DNA from: Symsagittifera roscoffensis
Taxonomy: Eukaryota > Xenacoelomorpha > Acoela > Convolutidae
NCBI RefSeq assembly: GCF_963678635.1
Contig: NC_087064.1
Coordinates: 53,524,684 to 53,588,683, forward strand
Length of the DNA: 64,000 nucleotides
Direction: 5' to 3'
Below the pieces are notes generated by a model. It was not told the origin of the DNA, searched no databases, and saw only the letters and a list, made by a program, of their open reading frames with translations. Positions 17,752 through 29,567 of this stretch are shown piece after piece (position 1 is the first letter of the stretch; every line of letters begins with the position of its first letter). Made by a program: the position numbers and the translations under genes.

Positions 17752-17910
17752 GGTTGCCTTGAGCTACTTAATAGGAAAGTTCGGGCGATCCGGGAACAAA
17801 TAAAGGAAGACCTCGGGGGGTGTATTAGGCAAATACACACCCACTTGAGAAGAAAAATTGTTCCCTACTCTCGTGCACTTGGAGCAGTCCGAGTGTGGGA
17901 GAGCTTTTTC
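17752..17910 (+). ncRNA. Structured leader RNA module, B copy 1
   Basis: Four helices can be drawn. Stem I: TGCCTTGAGCT with AGTTCGGGCG. Stem II: GGGAACAA (17792-17799) with TTGTTCCC (17858-17865). It encloses stem III: CTC-GGGTGTAT with ATACAC-CCC-GAG. Stem IV: CTCTC and CACTTGGA with TCCGAGTG and GAGAG (17868-17903). A T-run (GCTTTTTC) ends the module. Copy 2 and the A2 copy keep the same helices with different bases. The position upstream of gag fits a packaging, dimerisation or translation-entry element. Confidence 0.65.
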
Positions 17911-17936
17911 ATAGATTTGAAGAATTTTCGATCAGA

Positions 17937-18092
17937 GGTTGCCTTGAGCTACTTAGTAGGACAGCTCGGGCAATCGCAGGACACCTAAAAGAAGACCTCG
18001 GTGGGTGTATTAGGCAGACACACACCCACTTGAGAAGACTGTGTCCTGGGCTTCGTTCTTTCGGATAGTTCCGATTGGGGGAAGTCTTTTTC
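17937..18092 (+). ncRNA. Structured leader RNA module, B copy 2
   Basis: Stem I: TTGCCTTGAGCT (17939-17950) with AGCTCGGGCAA (17962-17972). Stem II: CAGGACAC (17977-17984) with GTGTCCTG (18041-18048). Stem III: CTCGGTGGGTGT with ACACCCACTTGAG. Stem IV: GGCTTC...CGG with CCG...GAAGTC. It ends GTCTTTTTC. It is a tandem duplicate of the module 185 bp upstream, and stem II changed on both sides. Confidence 0.65.
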
Positions 18093-18508
18093 TTTATGAC
18101 TAAGTTTTATTTTCTGAATCATCACTGCTTTTTATCAAAGATTGTTTAATTTTAACAAAGCAGTGACTTGATAAATTGTGTGGCGATAAATTGATACTGA
18201 CAAAAGGTCGCTGTCACCTGTAGGATATCCTTATCTGATTATCGATTGTGTTTTGTGTGTCGATTATATCTTGTGGAAACTTAGTGATACTGTTATACTA
18301 TACAACCGGGTTGAGTTAGCATTATATCAATACTGGGTAGACCCTGTGTGTAACTTTAGCTGAGTCACTTATTTAGTCGTGAGAGATCTAAGAGACATTT
18401 TGATACTGACGGAATCGAGTAGGCAGCGTTAAGTGATTTAACTAAATCTTGTTTGTGGTACGTTTGCATTGCCATCAAATTACGAATAGTTTCATTTTGT
18501 TAAAAACT
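18093..18508 (+). other. B leader end, upstream of gag
   Basis: AT-rich untranslated sequence. The open frame extends up to 18449 with a start there, but residues 1-20 from that start are not found in A2, whose gag start aligns with the Met at 18509. Confidence 0.5.
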
Positions 18509-21500
18509 ATGCAGCGCAGGGACTCGCTAGGATCGACTACTAAAATTCCCAGGCTAAGCAAGGGAAGCACGCGGAAGTTTAGAACTAGGCGTAGCCAAAC
18601 CTCGTTTAGCAGCGCTTCCGACGCGTTTGCTGAAGACGAATCGACTAAAGGTCAACCTGATCTTTCAGTGAGCGAAATGAAACTAAGGAGCGAGAAAAAC
18701 CTAGATGGCAATCAAAGGCGGAGCGCCGAGGCCGAGCCTGCGAGCGAAACGCTGGTGGATCCCTTTGACGAAGGGGAGCGAACGCTCATTCGACCCGACT
18801 TTGAGCCAGATGAGGTCCTCGAACGGGAGGAAGCCGAGAGGACAGAGGAGACCTCGGAGCGTCCCGAGGTCGAACCTCGGGAGGAAGTTTTGTACAGGGG
18901 AATGTCCAAATCAGACACTAAGAGCTATAAATGGAGAAAGGAACATTCACATCCGACAAGTGCACACTCATCTTTGGCCAAACAGAGCAACAACGCGATG
19001 ATGTCGAGTATGAGTCCGGGTGAAGAGCAGACGTTCTCGAAGGCAAAGAAAAGTTGGAAGTCTTTGTACGATGAGCGCGTGACGTCGCTACAAGCCGGAG
19101 GTCTATCCTCTAGTTACGGCCAACCGGAAATAACCCATCGGGATGTGAACTTCACACCGTGCCCAAGGAACGACATGAGCAGGGAGGCGTCTTCTGCCTC
19201 GCCGACCAGGCCTATGTCAGATGGGATAACGATGGGAGCATCATCAACATTTGACAGACTAATGACGTCAATGCACAAGCAAAAGGGCGGTGCGTCATCG
19301 AGTACTAGGCTACAGCCGCAGCTGACCTCGTCTTCTCTGGGGCTAACCCCGCCACTGGGGGCAGCTGGTGACATAAGTGATATGTTCGCTGGTGTGATGA
19401 ATGGCCTGGATGAATTGAGGCGGGACATGACTAAGAAGATAGATCAAGTTGACGAGAGAGCTCACCATGGTCGAGAGAGTTTGAAAGACGAGCTAACGCA
19501 CGTGAAGTCGCAGGCGAGTTTTGATCAGGCTCAATTGATTCGTAACGCCGATCAATGCCTGGCTGAGAGCCTGGCACAGGCAAACAAAGAGTCAGAGGAA
19601 AGAGAGGCAAGGATGAGAAGAGAGATACAGCGATTATTGAATGATCATGATAATACCTACGCCCAAACGATGACTGGCCTGGAGAAGAGGTTAGACGCCA
19701 AATCTGACTTGATGATGCGGAAGCTTGACGCGATCCTGAATGGGAGTAGTTGGCAGGAGCATTCCAACTCAAGGGAGCGCTCAAGCCATGCGAATGTTGG
19801 AGTTGGTACGGGCAACAGTGCCAGAGCCCAGCAAGGCTCGAGAACGAACTACGAACATAGAAACAAGGAGCGGCCAAGGGCAGCCCTGCAGAGGCCTGGC
19901 TGGACGAATCCAGTACCGCCGGAGGCAGATGCCACCCCGGAGACAAGATTGCCAACCGTGCCACAAGTCAGTTCAGTACCAGATCTGACTACAGTCTCGC
20001 AAGACACAACGATGTATGCCTCGATGTTTGAGCCTCTGAACAGATCTCTTGAAACATTCATCACCAAGCTCTCGAAGTCAACCGAGAGAGGAGAGAGGTC
20101 AAGAAGAACACTGAAAAAGCCGAAGTCATATAAAGACGAGTCAGACGGCTGCATTGATACTTGGATAGAAGTGATGAAGTTACACTTTGAGGAAGAGAAT
20201 CTCTCCAAGAAACAAGAGTGCAGCGCGCTGACAAGCAACCTGGAGGGTACTGCATTAAATTGTGTAATGGCGAAAAGAGCCAATGAGAGAGACAGCGCTC
20301 GCAAGATATTCGACATCCTGCTGAATCGTTTCGGCTCTGGAGTACAAGGGCACCAGGCCATGGTGAAGTTCGAGAAGAGGCGTCAGAGAGATGAAGAATC
20401 AATAGATAAATTCTTGGACGACCTTGAATTGCTCAGGAGGAGAAGCAACCCGGATGAGAGAATATCCGAGCGAAACTTGGCGATTGCTTCGAAGTTTATG
20501 GATGGAGTAAGGAGTGAGGAGCTGAAGACGATGTTGGCCACTCACTTCACCCTGTCGCTTGACCAGGTACCCACGCCCGACGACTTGCGTATGAAGTCAC
20601 GCGAGTATTTACTCATAAAACCGAGGGCGCAAAACCGTTACAGCAATTATGGCAACTATAGCGGGACAAACACTGGTGCGAATTCCAGTTGGTACAAACC
20701 TCGCGATGACATGGACAAGAGGAGGTCGTGCGCGAATTGTGGTTCGATGGACCATCACGTTTCTGCGGGTTCTGCATACAAACAGAACATGAAGGCCATA
20801 GGCCACTTTCTCGAGGACGCCGACGCGACCGACGAGGATCATGAGGAGTACGTCAGGGGGCTCATCATGAAATATGGTCCGAGGTGTTTCTTCTGTAATT
20901 TGGAGGGACATTTCAAGTCGGATTGTACTCAATTTTGGGACGCAGTAGCGGACGCGAAACATCCCCGCCACGAAGAGGCGCTTTCGGGTGCCAAGGCCAG
21001 TCGAGTACGTCTGATGAACGAGGCTGAATCTCGGAGAAAGGAAACGACACCGAGCACCTTTGCGACCAAAAAGGTTAAGACATGGCCTGACGAGGTGGTA
21101 GCCTCGAACCTCGAAGCAGAGTCGTCTAGTCCACTCAAGGTGGATTACGGCCTGGCGGCAAGGACAGCGCTGCAGAATGTCAAACAGGACCTTGCCACGA
21201 AAGAAGTGGAGCAATGGGTAAGGTCGGAGCTGGAAAGCACAGATCTTCGGGAGAGTCTTAATGTCCTCGGTAAAGCGACAAAAGCAGAAGACAAAGAGGA
21301 GCCCAAGAAACAGGGACTAAAACTGAACGTTATATCTGGCAAGACTTTCGGCATGACGAAGGCGGGGACCAAAATAATGTCCATCATCTCAGTCGCAGGG
21401 CACCAGGTGGTCAAGAACTTGAGTGAACCATCCGAGATTACGCTAATCCACCTGGACATCTATGCCGACTACCTGAAGGAGAAGGATCCCAAACTGGACT

Positions 21501-24500
21501 CCAGGGCAGTGCGAGCGCTGCTCACAACGGGAGGTCCGAGGCTGATGAAAGTGGACGGACATTATATCGATGTCCATGGCCCTTACCCGATTCTGATGAA
21601 TGTGGATGGCATCAATATCTACACGAAAGCTCACATAACTGATGCGAACGATCAGGTTGGCCGGATATACATTGGTCAAGAGGAGCTGAAGGTCAGACGA
21701 ATCGGACACAACGCGATGCTCGAACAAGATGCGGTGCATATTGGTTGCGAGGCCGATCTGGCCGCACACGTTCTGGACGTGCAAGGCAGACAACTTTCAG
21801 TAAAGGGACTGCTAGACACGGGAGCAGTGGTTAGTGTCATGCCAGTCAAAACTTGGACCGACATGGGTTTCGAAAGATCGGATCTCATACCGACAAACAT
21901 CAGGTTGGCAGCTGCCAATCAGGGAGCGATCTATGTCGCCGGACGAACCCCGATCATCTCACTGCAGCTCGGAGGAAGACATCTTTGGATGAGCTTCCTA
22001 GTAGTAGAGAATTTGGATGAATCCGACCAGTTCATCCTAGGAAGGGATTTCGTTCGCAACTTTGACGTCACGATCGATCTCAATGACGGATTGATTAGGA
22101 TCAAGGATCCTGAGAGAAAGTATGAAAAAAGACCCCTTAATAAGATCTTAATTAATCAGGCCAAGGTGCCGATCTTTCTGGATCGAAAAGTTAGTTTAAA
22201 ATCGAACCAAGCCGTAGTAGCGACGTTTAGGATGAGGAACTTGAATGAACTCAGCAATGACAGACAGGTGTGTCTGGTACCAAATCCAAACAGTAAATGC
22301 TCGGCTATTTTAGGAAGAAGCTTCTCACTCACTCAGAGCGGACTGTGTGTGAGTGTGTTATTGAACACAGAAGCAACAACAGTGACAATACAGAGGGGAA
22401 AGAAACTTGGCTACGCTTTGCCTCTGAACACAGACTTTCTGAGTGTGGAGAACTTGAAGAAGTTTGATGTAACTAAATGTCCATTACATGCGAACCAAGA
22501 ATGTATAATGAAAAGAGTAAATGAATTGAAATCTTCTAGGAAATTGTTTTCAATGAAGTCGGAAACAGATGATGGGCTGTCTAGTTGTTCCAACTTTCCT
22601 GAGAGGCCGACGGAAGCAGAGTTAGCAGCGAATAAGCCTGTCCTACCTGAGATAGAACATCTGAAGGGTAAAATATCTGACAAGGAACTAGATTCGCTCA
22701 GGGCGGTGCTAAATCGGAACGCAGACGTTTTTTCAAAGCATAAGGCCGACATAGGTTGTTGCAATTTTGTAGAGCACGAGATTGAGATAGAAGAGGGCTC
22801 GGTACCTCATAGGGAAGGGGCGAGAAGAATGACCCCAAACAAGTCAGAAGCGTGTAGGAAGGAAATTGAAATGTTAATGGAGTACGACATGATTGAGCCG
22901 TCGAAGTCCCCATGGGCTTGTGGCGTGGTCATGGCGAAAAAGAAAGGGGGACAACTCAGATTTTGTTGTGATTTCCGTTATCTGAACGCAGTGACTATAA
23001 AGGACGCATACCCGATTCCCCGCATCGATGAGAGCCTATCCAAGCTGGGAGACGCTAAGTTCTTCACGACGTTGGATTTGGGCTCCGCATTCTGGCAAGT
23101 GCCACTCAGAAAGCAAGATCGAGAGAAAACAGGTTTCGCGTGTGAGCTGGGACTGTTCCAGTGGAAGAGGATGCCATTCGGATTGTGCAACGCGAAGGCC
23201 ACATTCCAGCGACTGATGGCCCAGGCACTCACGAGCGTCACTAAGAAATACGGGAATCTCATTATGTGTTATGTCGATGATGTCGTGATTGCAACACCAA
23301 CCTTAGAAGACCACATAGAGAGGTTGGAGGAGGTGTTTTCTTGCATGAAGCAGGCGGGTCTGAAATGCAAACCCTCTAAGTGTGAAATCCTCAGGGATTC
23401 CATAAAGTATCTGGGCCGCCTGGTTGACAAACATGGAGTGAGACCAGATCCCGAAGCGGTTTTTCTGGGATTCGCAAACTATTATCGAGAGTTCATCAAG
23501 GGGTATGCTGACAAGATATACCCCATGCAGAGGCTGATGAGAAACAAGGGCAAAAAGTTCACCTGGACTGATGAGGCACAAGTTTCATTTGAAAACATCA
23601 AGCGTGAACTTTGCGAGGCACCGGTCCTCGGCATGCCAACAGAGAAGGGAATGTTCGTGCTGGACACGGATGCATCAGTGGTTGCGATATCGGGCATACT
23701 TCACCAAGAGCAGGAGTGGAACGGGAGAACGGTTCTTCGTCCGATAGCCTACGGGAGTAAAGTCCTGAGTGATACTGAAATGAAGTACGGCGCACCAAAA
23801 GCGGAGATGTTTGCGGTGATCACTTTCGTGGAAAAATACAGGGCCTACTTGGGGAGTGCTCCCTTCAAGTTACGTGTGGATAATCGTGCCCTTGCCTGGC
23901 TGAAAACCTATTCGATGGACCAAAGCTATATTGGTCGTTGGATTGTGCGCCTGGATGGATACCACATGATCATAGAGCACCGTACCCGTGACAAGCACCA
24001 GAACGCAGATAGCCTCAGTAAAAAGACAGAATTTTATGAGCGCCTCGAGGAGAAGCAAGCTAACCAATCAGAGATCGAAGACGGGTTTTCCTTTCTGGAC
24101 AAAGAAACCTACGACAAGCTGCCACTTACTAGGTGGTTAGACAAGTCAGGACATCCTATACCTGGACACCCTGACCTTCCAGTGGAGACGGCCGCGGAGA
24201 TAAAGCTTTTAGCCAGAGGCGAGCCCGTTCCGTTGGATCTGCTAGTCCGATCCAACTTGGTACAGCAAGAACTGACCAGGCTGGGTATAAACATCATCGC
24301 TTTATTGAACAAGACGGTGAACGTGGCGCCGGAGGTCATGGGAAAACTCCGCGACTTGTTGGATAGGGAAGTGGATAGGCATGATCGTGAATGGATGGAG
24401 ACCATGCAGCGGTTGACTGTCACCGAGAGAACAGCGAAGAGGCCAGTGTCCATTCGCAGCCGAGGCGTTGAACGGGATTGCAGGTCGATCGTCAACCAGC

Positions 24501-25453
24501 TGGTGACCTCGATGCCGAAAGAAGTCTTGTTGAGAACTTCGTTCACTGAATATGGAACATTGAACCAGAACCAAACTACTGAGGAAGTCAGGATCAGATC
24601 GAAATTTAGCTTCACGAGGAGAGTGCACTTCACGGATGCAAAAGAGGAATACGAGCCAAGCCCAGATTGTTCGTCCGTGGACGAGACAATGTCCGGGGAG
24701 TCTGACACCTTCGAGCCAGTCAAGGACGTCTCCTCTGAGGAGTCAGACACCTTTGAGCCCGTGCAGGACGACTTGTCCGGGGAGAGGCTGACTAGACCAC
24801 CTAGGGGCAGAATTTTGTCCGGGGAGTCGGCTTTGAAGCGACCGATGGACAGAGTTTTGTCCGGGGAGTCAAGAAACATCTCAGACAACTTGGAATATGA
24901 TGTTGAGGAATCAGTCGACTCAAGTGTTGACTCGAGACCCCAGTCCTGGGACAACACGTCTGAAACAGCTTCCAACTCCGATATGTCAGAGATCGCAATC
25001 CACTCCTTATTGGTAGACTGGAAGCAGCGTGGGCTGGACCGAGAAACACATCAGGATCCAGACAGGGACAGATACACCTCAGATGAAGAGGGCACTGTGG
25101 TAGATAATGCCGCAGACGAGCTCGAACTGATAGCAGTTTCGAAACGCCCAACCAGATTGCTGCCACATGGTACGGTCGTCCGTACCAATCTGGAACCATC
25201 TGTGCAGGAAGCGATGCCTTTGAAAAAGATATGGTGTGTCAAGTTGATGGACGATGCTCATGCTCCGGAGATAATGAGTGGGCAAATGAACGTGGTGAAG
25301 ACGTATTTGAAAGCCAGGTACAGGCTGTCGGATCTCCTAAGGGCTCAACGAAATGATAGGATGACGAGCAGTCTCAAGAGATGGATTGAGAATGGAGCAC
25401 CTGATAAGGGAGACTTGGAAGAAGACAGCTACAAAATCCTGAAGCAATTCTAG
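18509..25453 (+). pseudogene. gag-pol: B gag-protease-RT-RNase H (frame ends at in-frame TAG)
   Basis: I prefer the Met at 18509 over 18449 because A2 gag aligns from there. Order: basic/acidic disordered N-terminus; coiled coil (about 290-420); gag capsid-type region (about 540-690, TWIEVMKLHF, MAKRANERDSARKIFDILL); two zinc knuckles (about 740-805), the first with its last Cys replaced by Gly (CANCGSMDHHVSAG), the second complete (CFFCNLEGHFKSDC); retropepsin DTGA (about 1103); RT with LDLGSAFWQ and YVDD (about 1588); RNase H with DTDAS (about 1719) and RVDNRAL. About 17 codons present in A2 are missing at 23460/23461, just after the RT palm. Acidic repeats with SGES follow (about 2060-2120). 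TAG at 25451-25453 ends the frame; it stays open afterwards. Confidence 0.85.
24690..24868 (+). repeat. TGTCCGGGGAG repeats inside B pol, 42-nt period
   Basis: Exact copies start at 24690, 24774, 24816 and 24858, with a decayed one at 24732, so spacing is exactly 42 nt. In frame they read LSGE or MSGE. The same 11-mer occurs in the LTRs and, in another frame, at 27322. Confidence 0.85.
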
Positions 25454-27028
25454 CTGAAGCGAAACGACTTGTTGTACCTGAATAAGGACGGAATCGTAGC
25501 CTGTAAGCGCAAGGAGGAGGACAAGGTCCTTTATAAATACAATTCAATAGTGTTACCACAGTTGTACCAGACCGAATTACTCTTTCGTTCACATGATCAG
25601 ATGGGTCATCAAGGCGTGGACAAAGTGTATAACAGGATACAGAAACGATTTGAATGGCCGGGATTGAAGAAGGCTTGTGAGAAGTGGATCGCAGCATGCC
25701 TGTCATGTCAGCAAGCGAAGGATCCCAGGAAGCTAAGGTTCCCCCTACAGTCAATAGAGTCGTCAGGTTTCAACGAAGTGGTGCAAATTGATCATCAGAA
25801 AATTTGTATGACAGCAACGGGTTATAATCAGGTGCTGGTAATGATCGACCATTTTACAAAGTATGCGGAGGCAGCACCCTGCATGACAGCATCGGCAGAA
25901 GAAACATGCGATCATTTGATAAATGTGTGGATAGCAAGGCATGGCTGCCCCATCACGTTCCAATCGGACAATGGCAAAGCATTCGTAGGTGATCTCACAA
26001 AAGAGTTAATGAAAAGGTCGCAGGTAGCGCAGGCCCACTCGACCACTCATCACCCGCAAACGAATGGCCTAGTCGAGAGGCAGAATCGCACTCTGGTATC
26101 CATGTTGAGAGTCTACTGCTCACGCTACATGGATGACTGGGACAAGCACTTGCCGCAAGTGATGGGTGCTTACAACAGCACGGAGCATTCCACCACGGGA
26201 ATAAGTCCGCATATGATGCTGACGGGTCACGAAAAAGCACTCCCGTTAACGTTCTTCTACCCTGAATATGAAGGGAAGAGGACAGCACCGCAAACGTACG
26301 TGCGGGACGTTATTAGAAGACAACAGGACCTCAATGACTTATGCAGGAGGAATACGCAACAGGCGCAAATTAGACAAAAAAGGAGGTTTGATAAAAGGAC
26401 AGCCGATGCAAAAGCCTACTCAGTTGGCGATTACGTCTGGGTGTTCCAGGAAGTGGTTCCACCAAAAGGAACCAAGAAACTATTAAAGAAATGGCGTGGT
26501 CCATTTCAGATAACAGAGGTGCATCAAGGAGGTCGTTTTTATCGGCTGAGCACTGGAAGAGCGGCTCATTACGAGAATATCAAACCGCACAATGCCTCGT
26601 CAGAGGATTGGTGCATCCCAGCGGACATGCAAGAGGGAGACTATTTAATTGTGGATCCTGCTTGTGAAGTGAATGAAAGGGGTACTCGCGACAAAAACGA
26701 CGGGAATGAGGTGGTGGACGACTGCGACCTACCACTGGATCTCGAGTTGACCGAGCGAGTAGAGGTGGACGATGAAACTCTACCTTATGCCGAGGAAGAC
26801 TGGGACTGCCCGGAACAAATCGAAATTGACAAAGGAATACAGCCTGACTTTCCTCTCACTATGGAAACACGCCAGAGCAAGAGAGGAAAAAACAAAAAGA
26901 AATACAATCCGAACGGCGAGGATTTCGTTGTAGACAGGATAGTTGTAAGTGATGTCATGGACTCGCTAGTGGGTCTGGACGAAGTGGCGATGCTAGAAGA
27001 AACCGACTTGGTGAATGATATGGATTAA
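25454..27028 (+). pseudogene. B integrase and linker, between two in-frame stops
   Basis: It is in the same frame as gag-pol, after the TAG at 25451. The zinc-binding HHCC part is HDQMGHQG...CLSCQQAKD. The catalytic DDE triad is seen as VQIDHQ (near 25785), FQSDNG (near 25960) and LVERQNR (near 26073). A GPY/F-like end (KKWRGPFQITEVH) follows. Integrase inserts the cDNA into the genome. The stretch then becomes acidic (ETLPYAEEDW) and ends at TAA 27026-27028, where A2 has a sense codon. Confidence 0.85.
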
Positions 27029-27940
27029 GATTGGATCGACGATCGATCAGAACCGGAAGTGGAGTTCGAACCAGAAGCGGAACAGACTCATGAGCAAGAA
27101 CTAACAAACTTGCGCGTGCTCGAATGGCTCCACGATCTGCCGACAGATCCAAAAGAGACGATCCTGACGATTCAGGACGTCGATAGAGACGGCGTCAAAT
27201 ACATCAGTCATGACAATACAAAGTCCAACTGGGTCGCCCCAGATGGTCCTCTACGTGTTCCACAATCCAACCTCGGTCTCCTAGACTTTGGGCGATCGAC
27301 GGGGACGTCGATGGATATTTTTGTCCGGGGAGTGGGGGTAGGACTCACCCACACCGAAAACCTCATAATAAAAAAATTGAAATCGGCAAGAGAAACCGGA
27401 GAACTAGAGACAGAGGGCGAGAATGCTAAGAAACCACCTTTTGGACGAATCTTTGAATCGTATTTTGATCTACCGAACCACTATTCGAACAATATCGTCA
27501 TAACGGACAGCGATTTCATACTCACGGAACGCACGTGCGCCATAGCGATAAAGGCGGACGTAAGCTTCAAAACAGCACTAGCGGCCGACTTTAAAAGAGA
27601 GTACAAGAATATCGAGTTTTTGTGGAAACAGAGGCCTGGTGTAGGAGGAATGATAGCGTTGCCCCCTGTTGCATCACAGATACCAGGGAAATATTTGTGT
27701 TTTTTGGTTACGAAAGCTACTGATAGGCAACACGTGAATCCGGAGAGCTTGGTATTGGCCTTGACTCGACTTAGGGATTTCCTGGTTGAGAGAGGTGTGA
27801 CCTCTCTCTCGTTGCCAGTATACGATCCTAATAGGGGAAAGCTACACCCTAGAGAGTTGTACGCTCTTGTGCATGTGATATTTTCAGAGACTGACATAGA
27901 AGTTTACTTACATAAAAAATACTATCTGAGTATATGCTAA
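27029..27940 (+). pseudogene. B pol C-terminus with macro-like domain
   Basis: It continues the same frame after the TAA. It matches the A1 tail throughout, including IFVRGVGVGLTH, TDSDFILT, ALAADFKREY, GKYLCFLVT, LTRLRDFLV, SLSLPVYDPNRG and YLHKKYYLSI. The replaced glycine loop (VSFKTALA) and altered second loop are the same as in A, so these changes predate the A/B split. It ends TAA at 27938-27940. A start at 27059 would be GTG and is not credible in a eukaryote; expression would need readthrough. Confidence 0.75.
27292..27380 (+). promoter_or_regulatory. Nucleotide-conserved purine-rich block (B copy)
   Basis: This is the B counterpart of 602-690. TGTCCGGGGAG starts at 27322, read in the frame ..GTC CGG GGA.. 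rather than the TCC GGG GAG frame used at 24690. Confidence 0.5.
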
Positions 27941-28377
27941 GGATTGCGCTCGGCGATAAGTGGTTTTTGTAAAGTTATTCGATAGGAATTAGAGTCAAGT
28001 TTTAGGTTAGGTTTGGTTTTAGGTACAGTATTAGGGATTAGGTTTTTATGTGATAGTATAGGTGTGTGATGCTTATGTGTTTATGTTATGTTATTGTTAT
28101 GATATGTTTTATGTTTGTGTCATCAAGGTGACAGCGCACATTCGTGCTACTCTGACAAAGATAAAGGTGGACGATCCACCTTGGTGCTAAATTTTAAATC
28201 AGAATGGTGAAAAGAATTTCAATGAAGAGTTTTAAAGAATTGATTGATGTTGTATCCAAAAATGATGGTTCTAAGCCGCGACTTGTTTTTTAGATCTTGA
28301 TTGATCAGAAATTGTTTATTGAATTCATTGAATCAAACGAAGAATCTACACGACGACAAGAAGCAACACGATAAGAA
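27941..28377 (+). other. Noncoding gap between pol and ORF2 (B) with candidate splice acceptor
   Basis: AT-rich sequence with TTATG repeats (28075-28120), no gene. TGTTTTTTAG ends at 28293, followed by ATCTTGATTGATCA, matching the A1 and A2 sites at 1573 and 48684. Confidence 0.55.
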
Positions 28378-29535
28378 ATGGGTGACACGAACGAACTCAT
28401 GGAATTCCTCTCAGCGAGTCTAAGAGCGACTCTAGACGAGATCTATCAGCGGCTGATCGATTGTGATTTCACACGAGAAGACCCGGGGTTGGCGATGTTT
28501 GTGGTCGCACTCCTCAATGCACTAGGGAGAGAGGGTCGAGGGAATCGCCCTACGGAAGTCGTGTTGATGTTGGCCTTCGGTGAGTCCGGGACCGCCGAGA
28601 GAGGCCGAAACCGATTGATGAGATGGAGGCGCGGAGAAATGTCTGGCCACGACCTGGCTCGTGAGCCAGGACTAGGTGAACAAAGGGACCACCGGCTAGG
28701 TGAGATGCCCTTACCAGTCCAACCTGCGCAGCCACTCATTGGAGCGAAGAGACAACGTGATGGGCCAGGCCCGTCACACTCTGTCGACTCTCCAACAGCT
28801 GCTCCTCCTTTGAAGAAAGTGAGAGTGAGCGAGATAGAGATCCAGACGTCAGAGACGATCGAGACGCTGGAAAAGAAGGAGAAAGATCAGAGCGAGCTGT
28901 GTGCCAAACTCCAGGAGTATAGGGCAATAGCTCGAGAGAGGGACGAATGGAAGAAGAAATACGAAGATCTGCAGGTGGCTTATAAGGAGGATGAAATAAA
29001 GCACCTGAAGGAGCTGTATATGGCGAAGGTGAGCCAAGTGTCACCGGAAGTCCTGGCGAGCATGAGATCCTCGGAGGGATCCAACGACATACGCCCCAGG
29101 ACAACAGCGCAGGAGCTATGCGCATCGAGAGGACCTGAGGTTCTGGATTTGCGTGCATCAAGGGGGCCCGAGGCTCCTCAGCAGACACGACAGTCTGCTT
29201 CGAGTCAGAGGTTCACGATACCAGACCCTTCTGACACCTATCTAGCTCCTCAATTTCAGGAATCATTCAACCAAGTGGCCAGAACCGCGATGGATGAGAT
29301 CAACAGAGGCACTGAGTGGACACTGGTTAGGATCGTTCCTTCCCAACGTCGTGATCATTCATCAAATAGCTCGGAGCGAACAACCCGCACGATAGCATGT
29401 TCTGCGCCTGGTGGAGTCTTTGAGAAGTCTCGCGTGGTAGACATCAGGAAGAACCTGATGGCACGTCATCAGTTCACGCAAGTGCCAGCCGAGCATCCTC
29501 GAGCCTACCTGTCAGACGAGCCAGGAAAGGGCTGA
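28378..29535 (+). CDS. B ORF2, shortened: N-terminal domain and coiled coil only
   Basis: It codes for 385 aa. Residues 1-110 align with A ORF2 (EIYQRLIDCDF, RPTEVVLMLAFGE, LMRWRRGEMSGHDLAREPGL). Residues about 140-220 form a coiled coil. RFTIPDPSDT and QFTQVP..HPRAY match A up to about residue 390. It then ends in TGA just before the point where the A protein enters its SGNH domain. The catalytic GDS, GTND and DGIH motifs are therefore absent. The product could still act as a structural or interfering protein; this is not known. Confidence 0.8.
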   Translation: MGDTNELMEFLSASLRATLDEIYQRLIDCDFTREDPGLAMFVVALLNALGREGRGNRPTEVVLMLAFGESGTAERGRNRLMRWRRGEMSGHDLAREPGLGEQRDHRLGEMPLPVQPAQPLIGAKRQRDGPGPSHSVDSPTAAPPLKKVRVSEIEIQTSETIETLEKKEKDQSELCAKLQEYRAIARERDEWKKKYEDLQVAYKEDEIKHLKELYMAKVSQVSPEVLASMRSSEGSNDIRPRTTAQELCASRGPEVLDLRASRGPEAPQQTRQSASSQRFTIPDPSDTYLAPQFQESFNQVARTAMDEINRGTEWTLVRIVPSQRRDHSSNSSERTTRTIACSAPGGVFEKSRVVDIRKNLMARHQFTQVPAEHPRAYLSDEPGKG

Positions 29536-29567
29536 AGCGACTAAAAGGGAAAACAGGAAGTCGAGCC

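Noticed and set aside
17752-17791. tRNA-like gene in the structured leader module
   Set aside because: Box A- and box B-like strings are weak and misplaced, and the helices do not form a cloverleaf with a tRNA acceptor stem.
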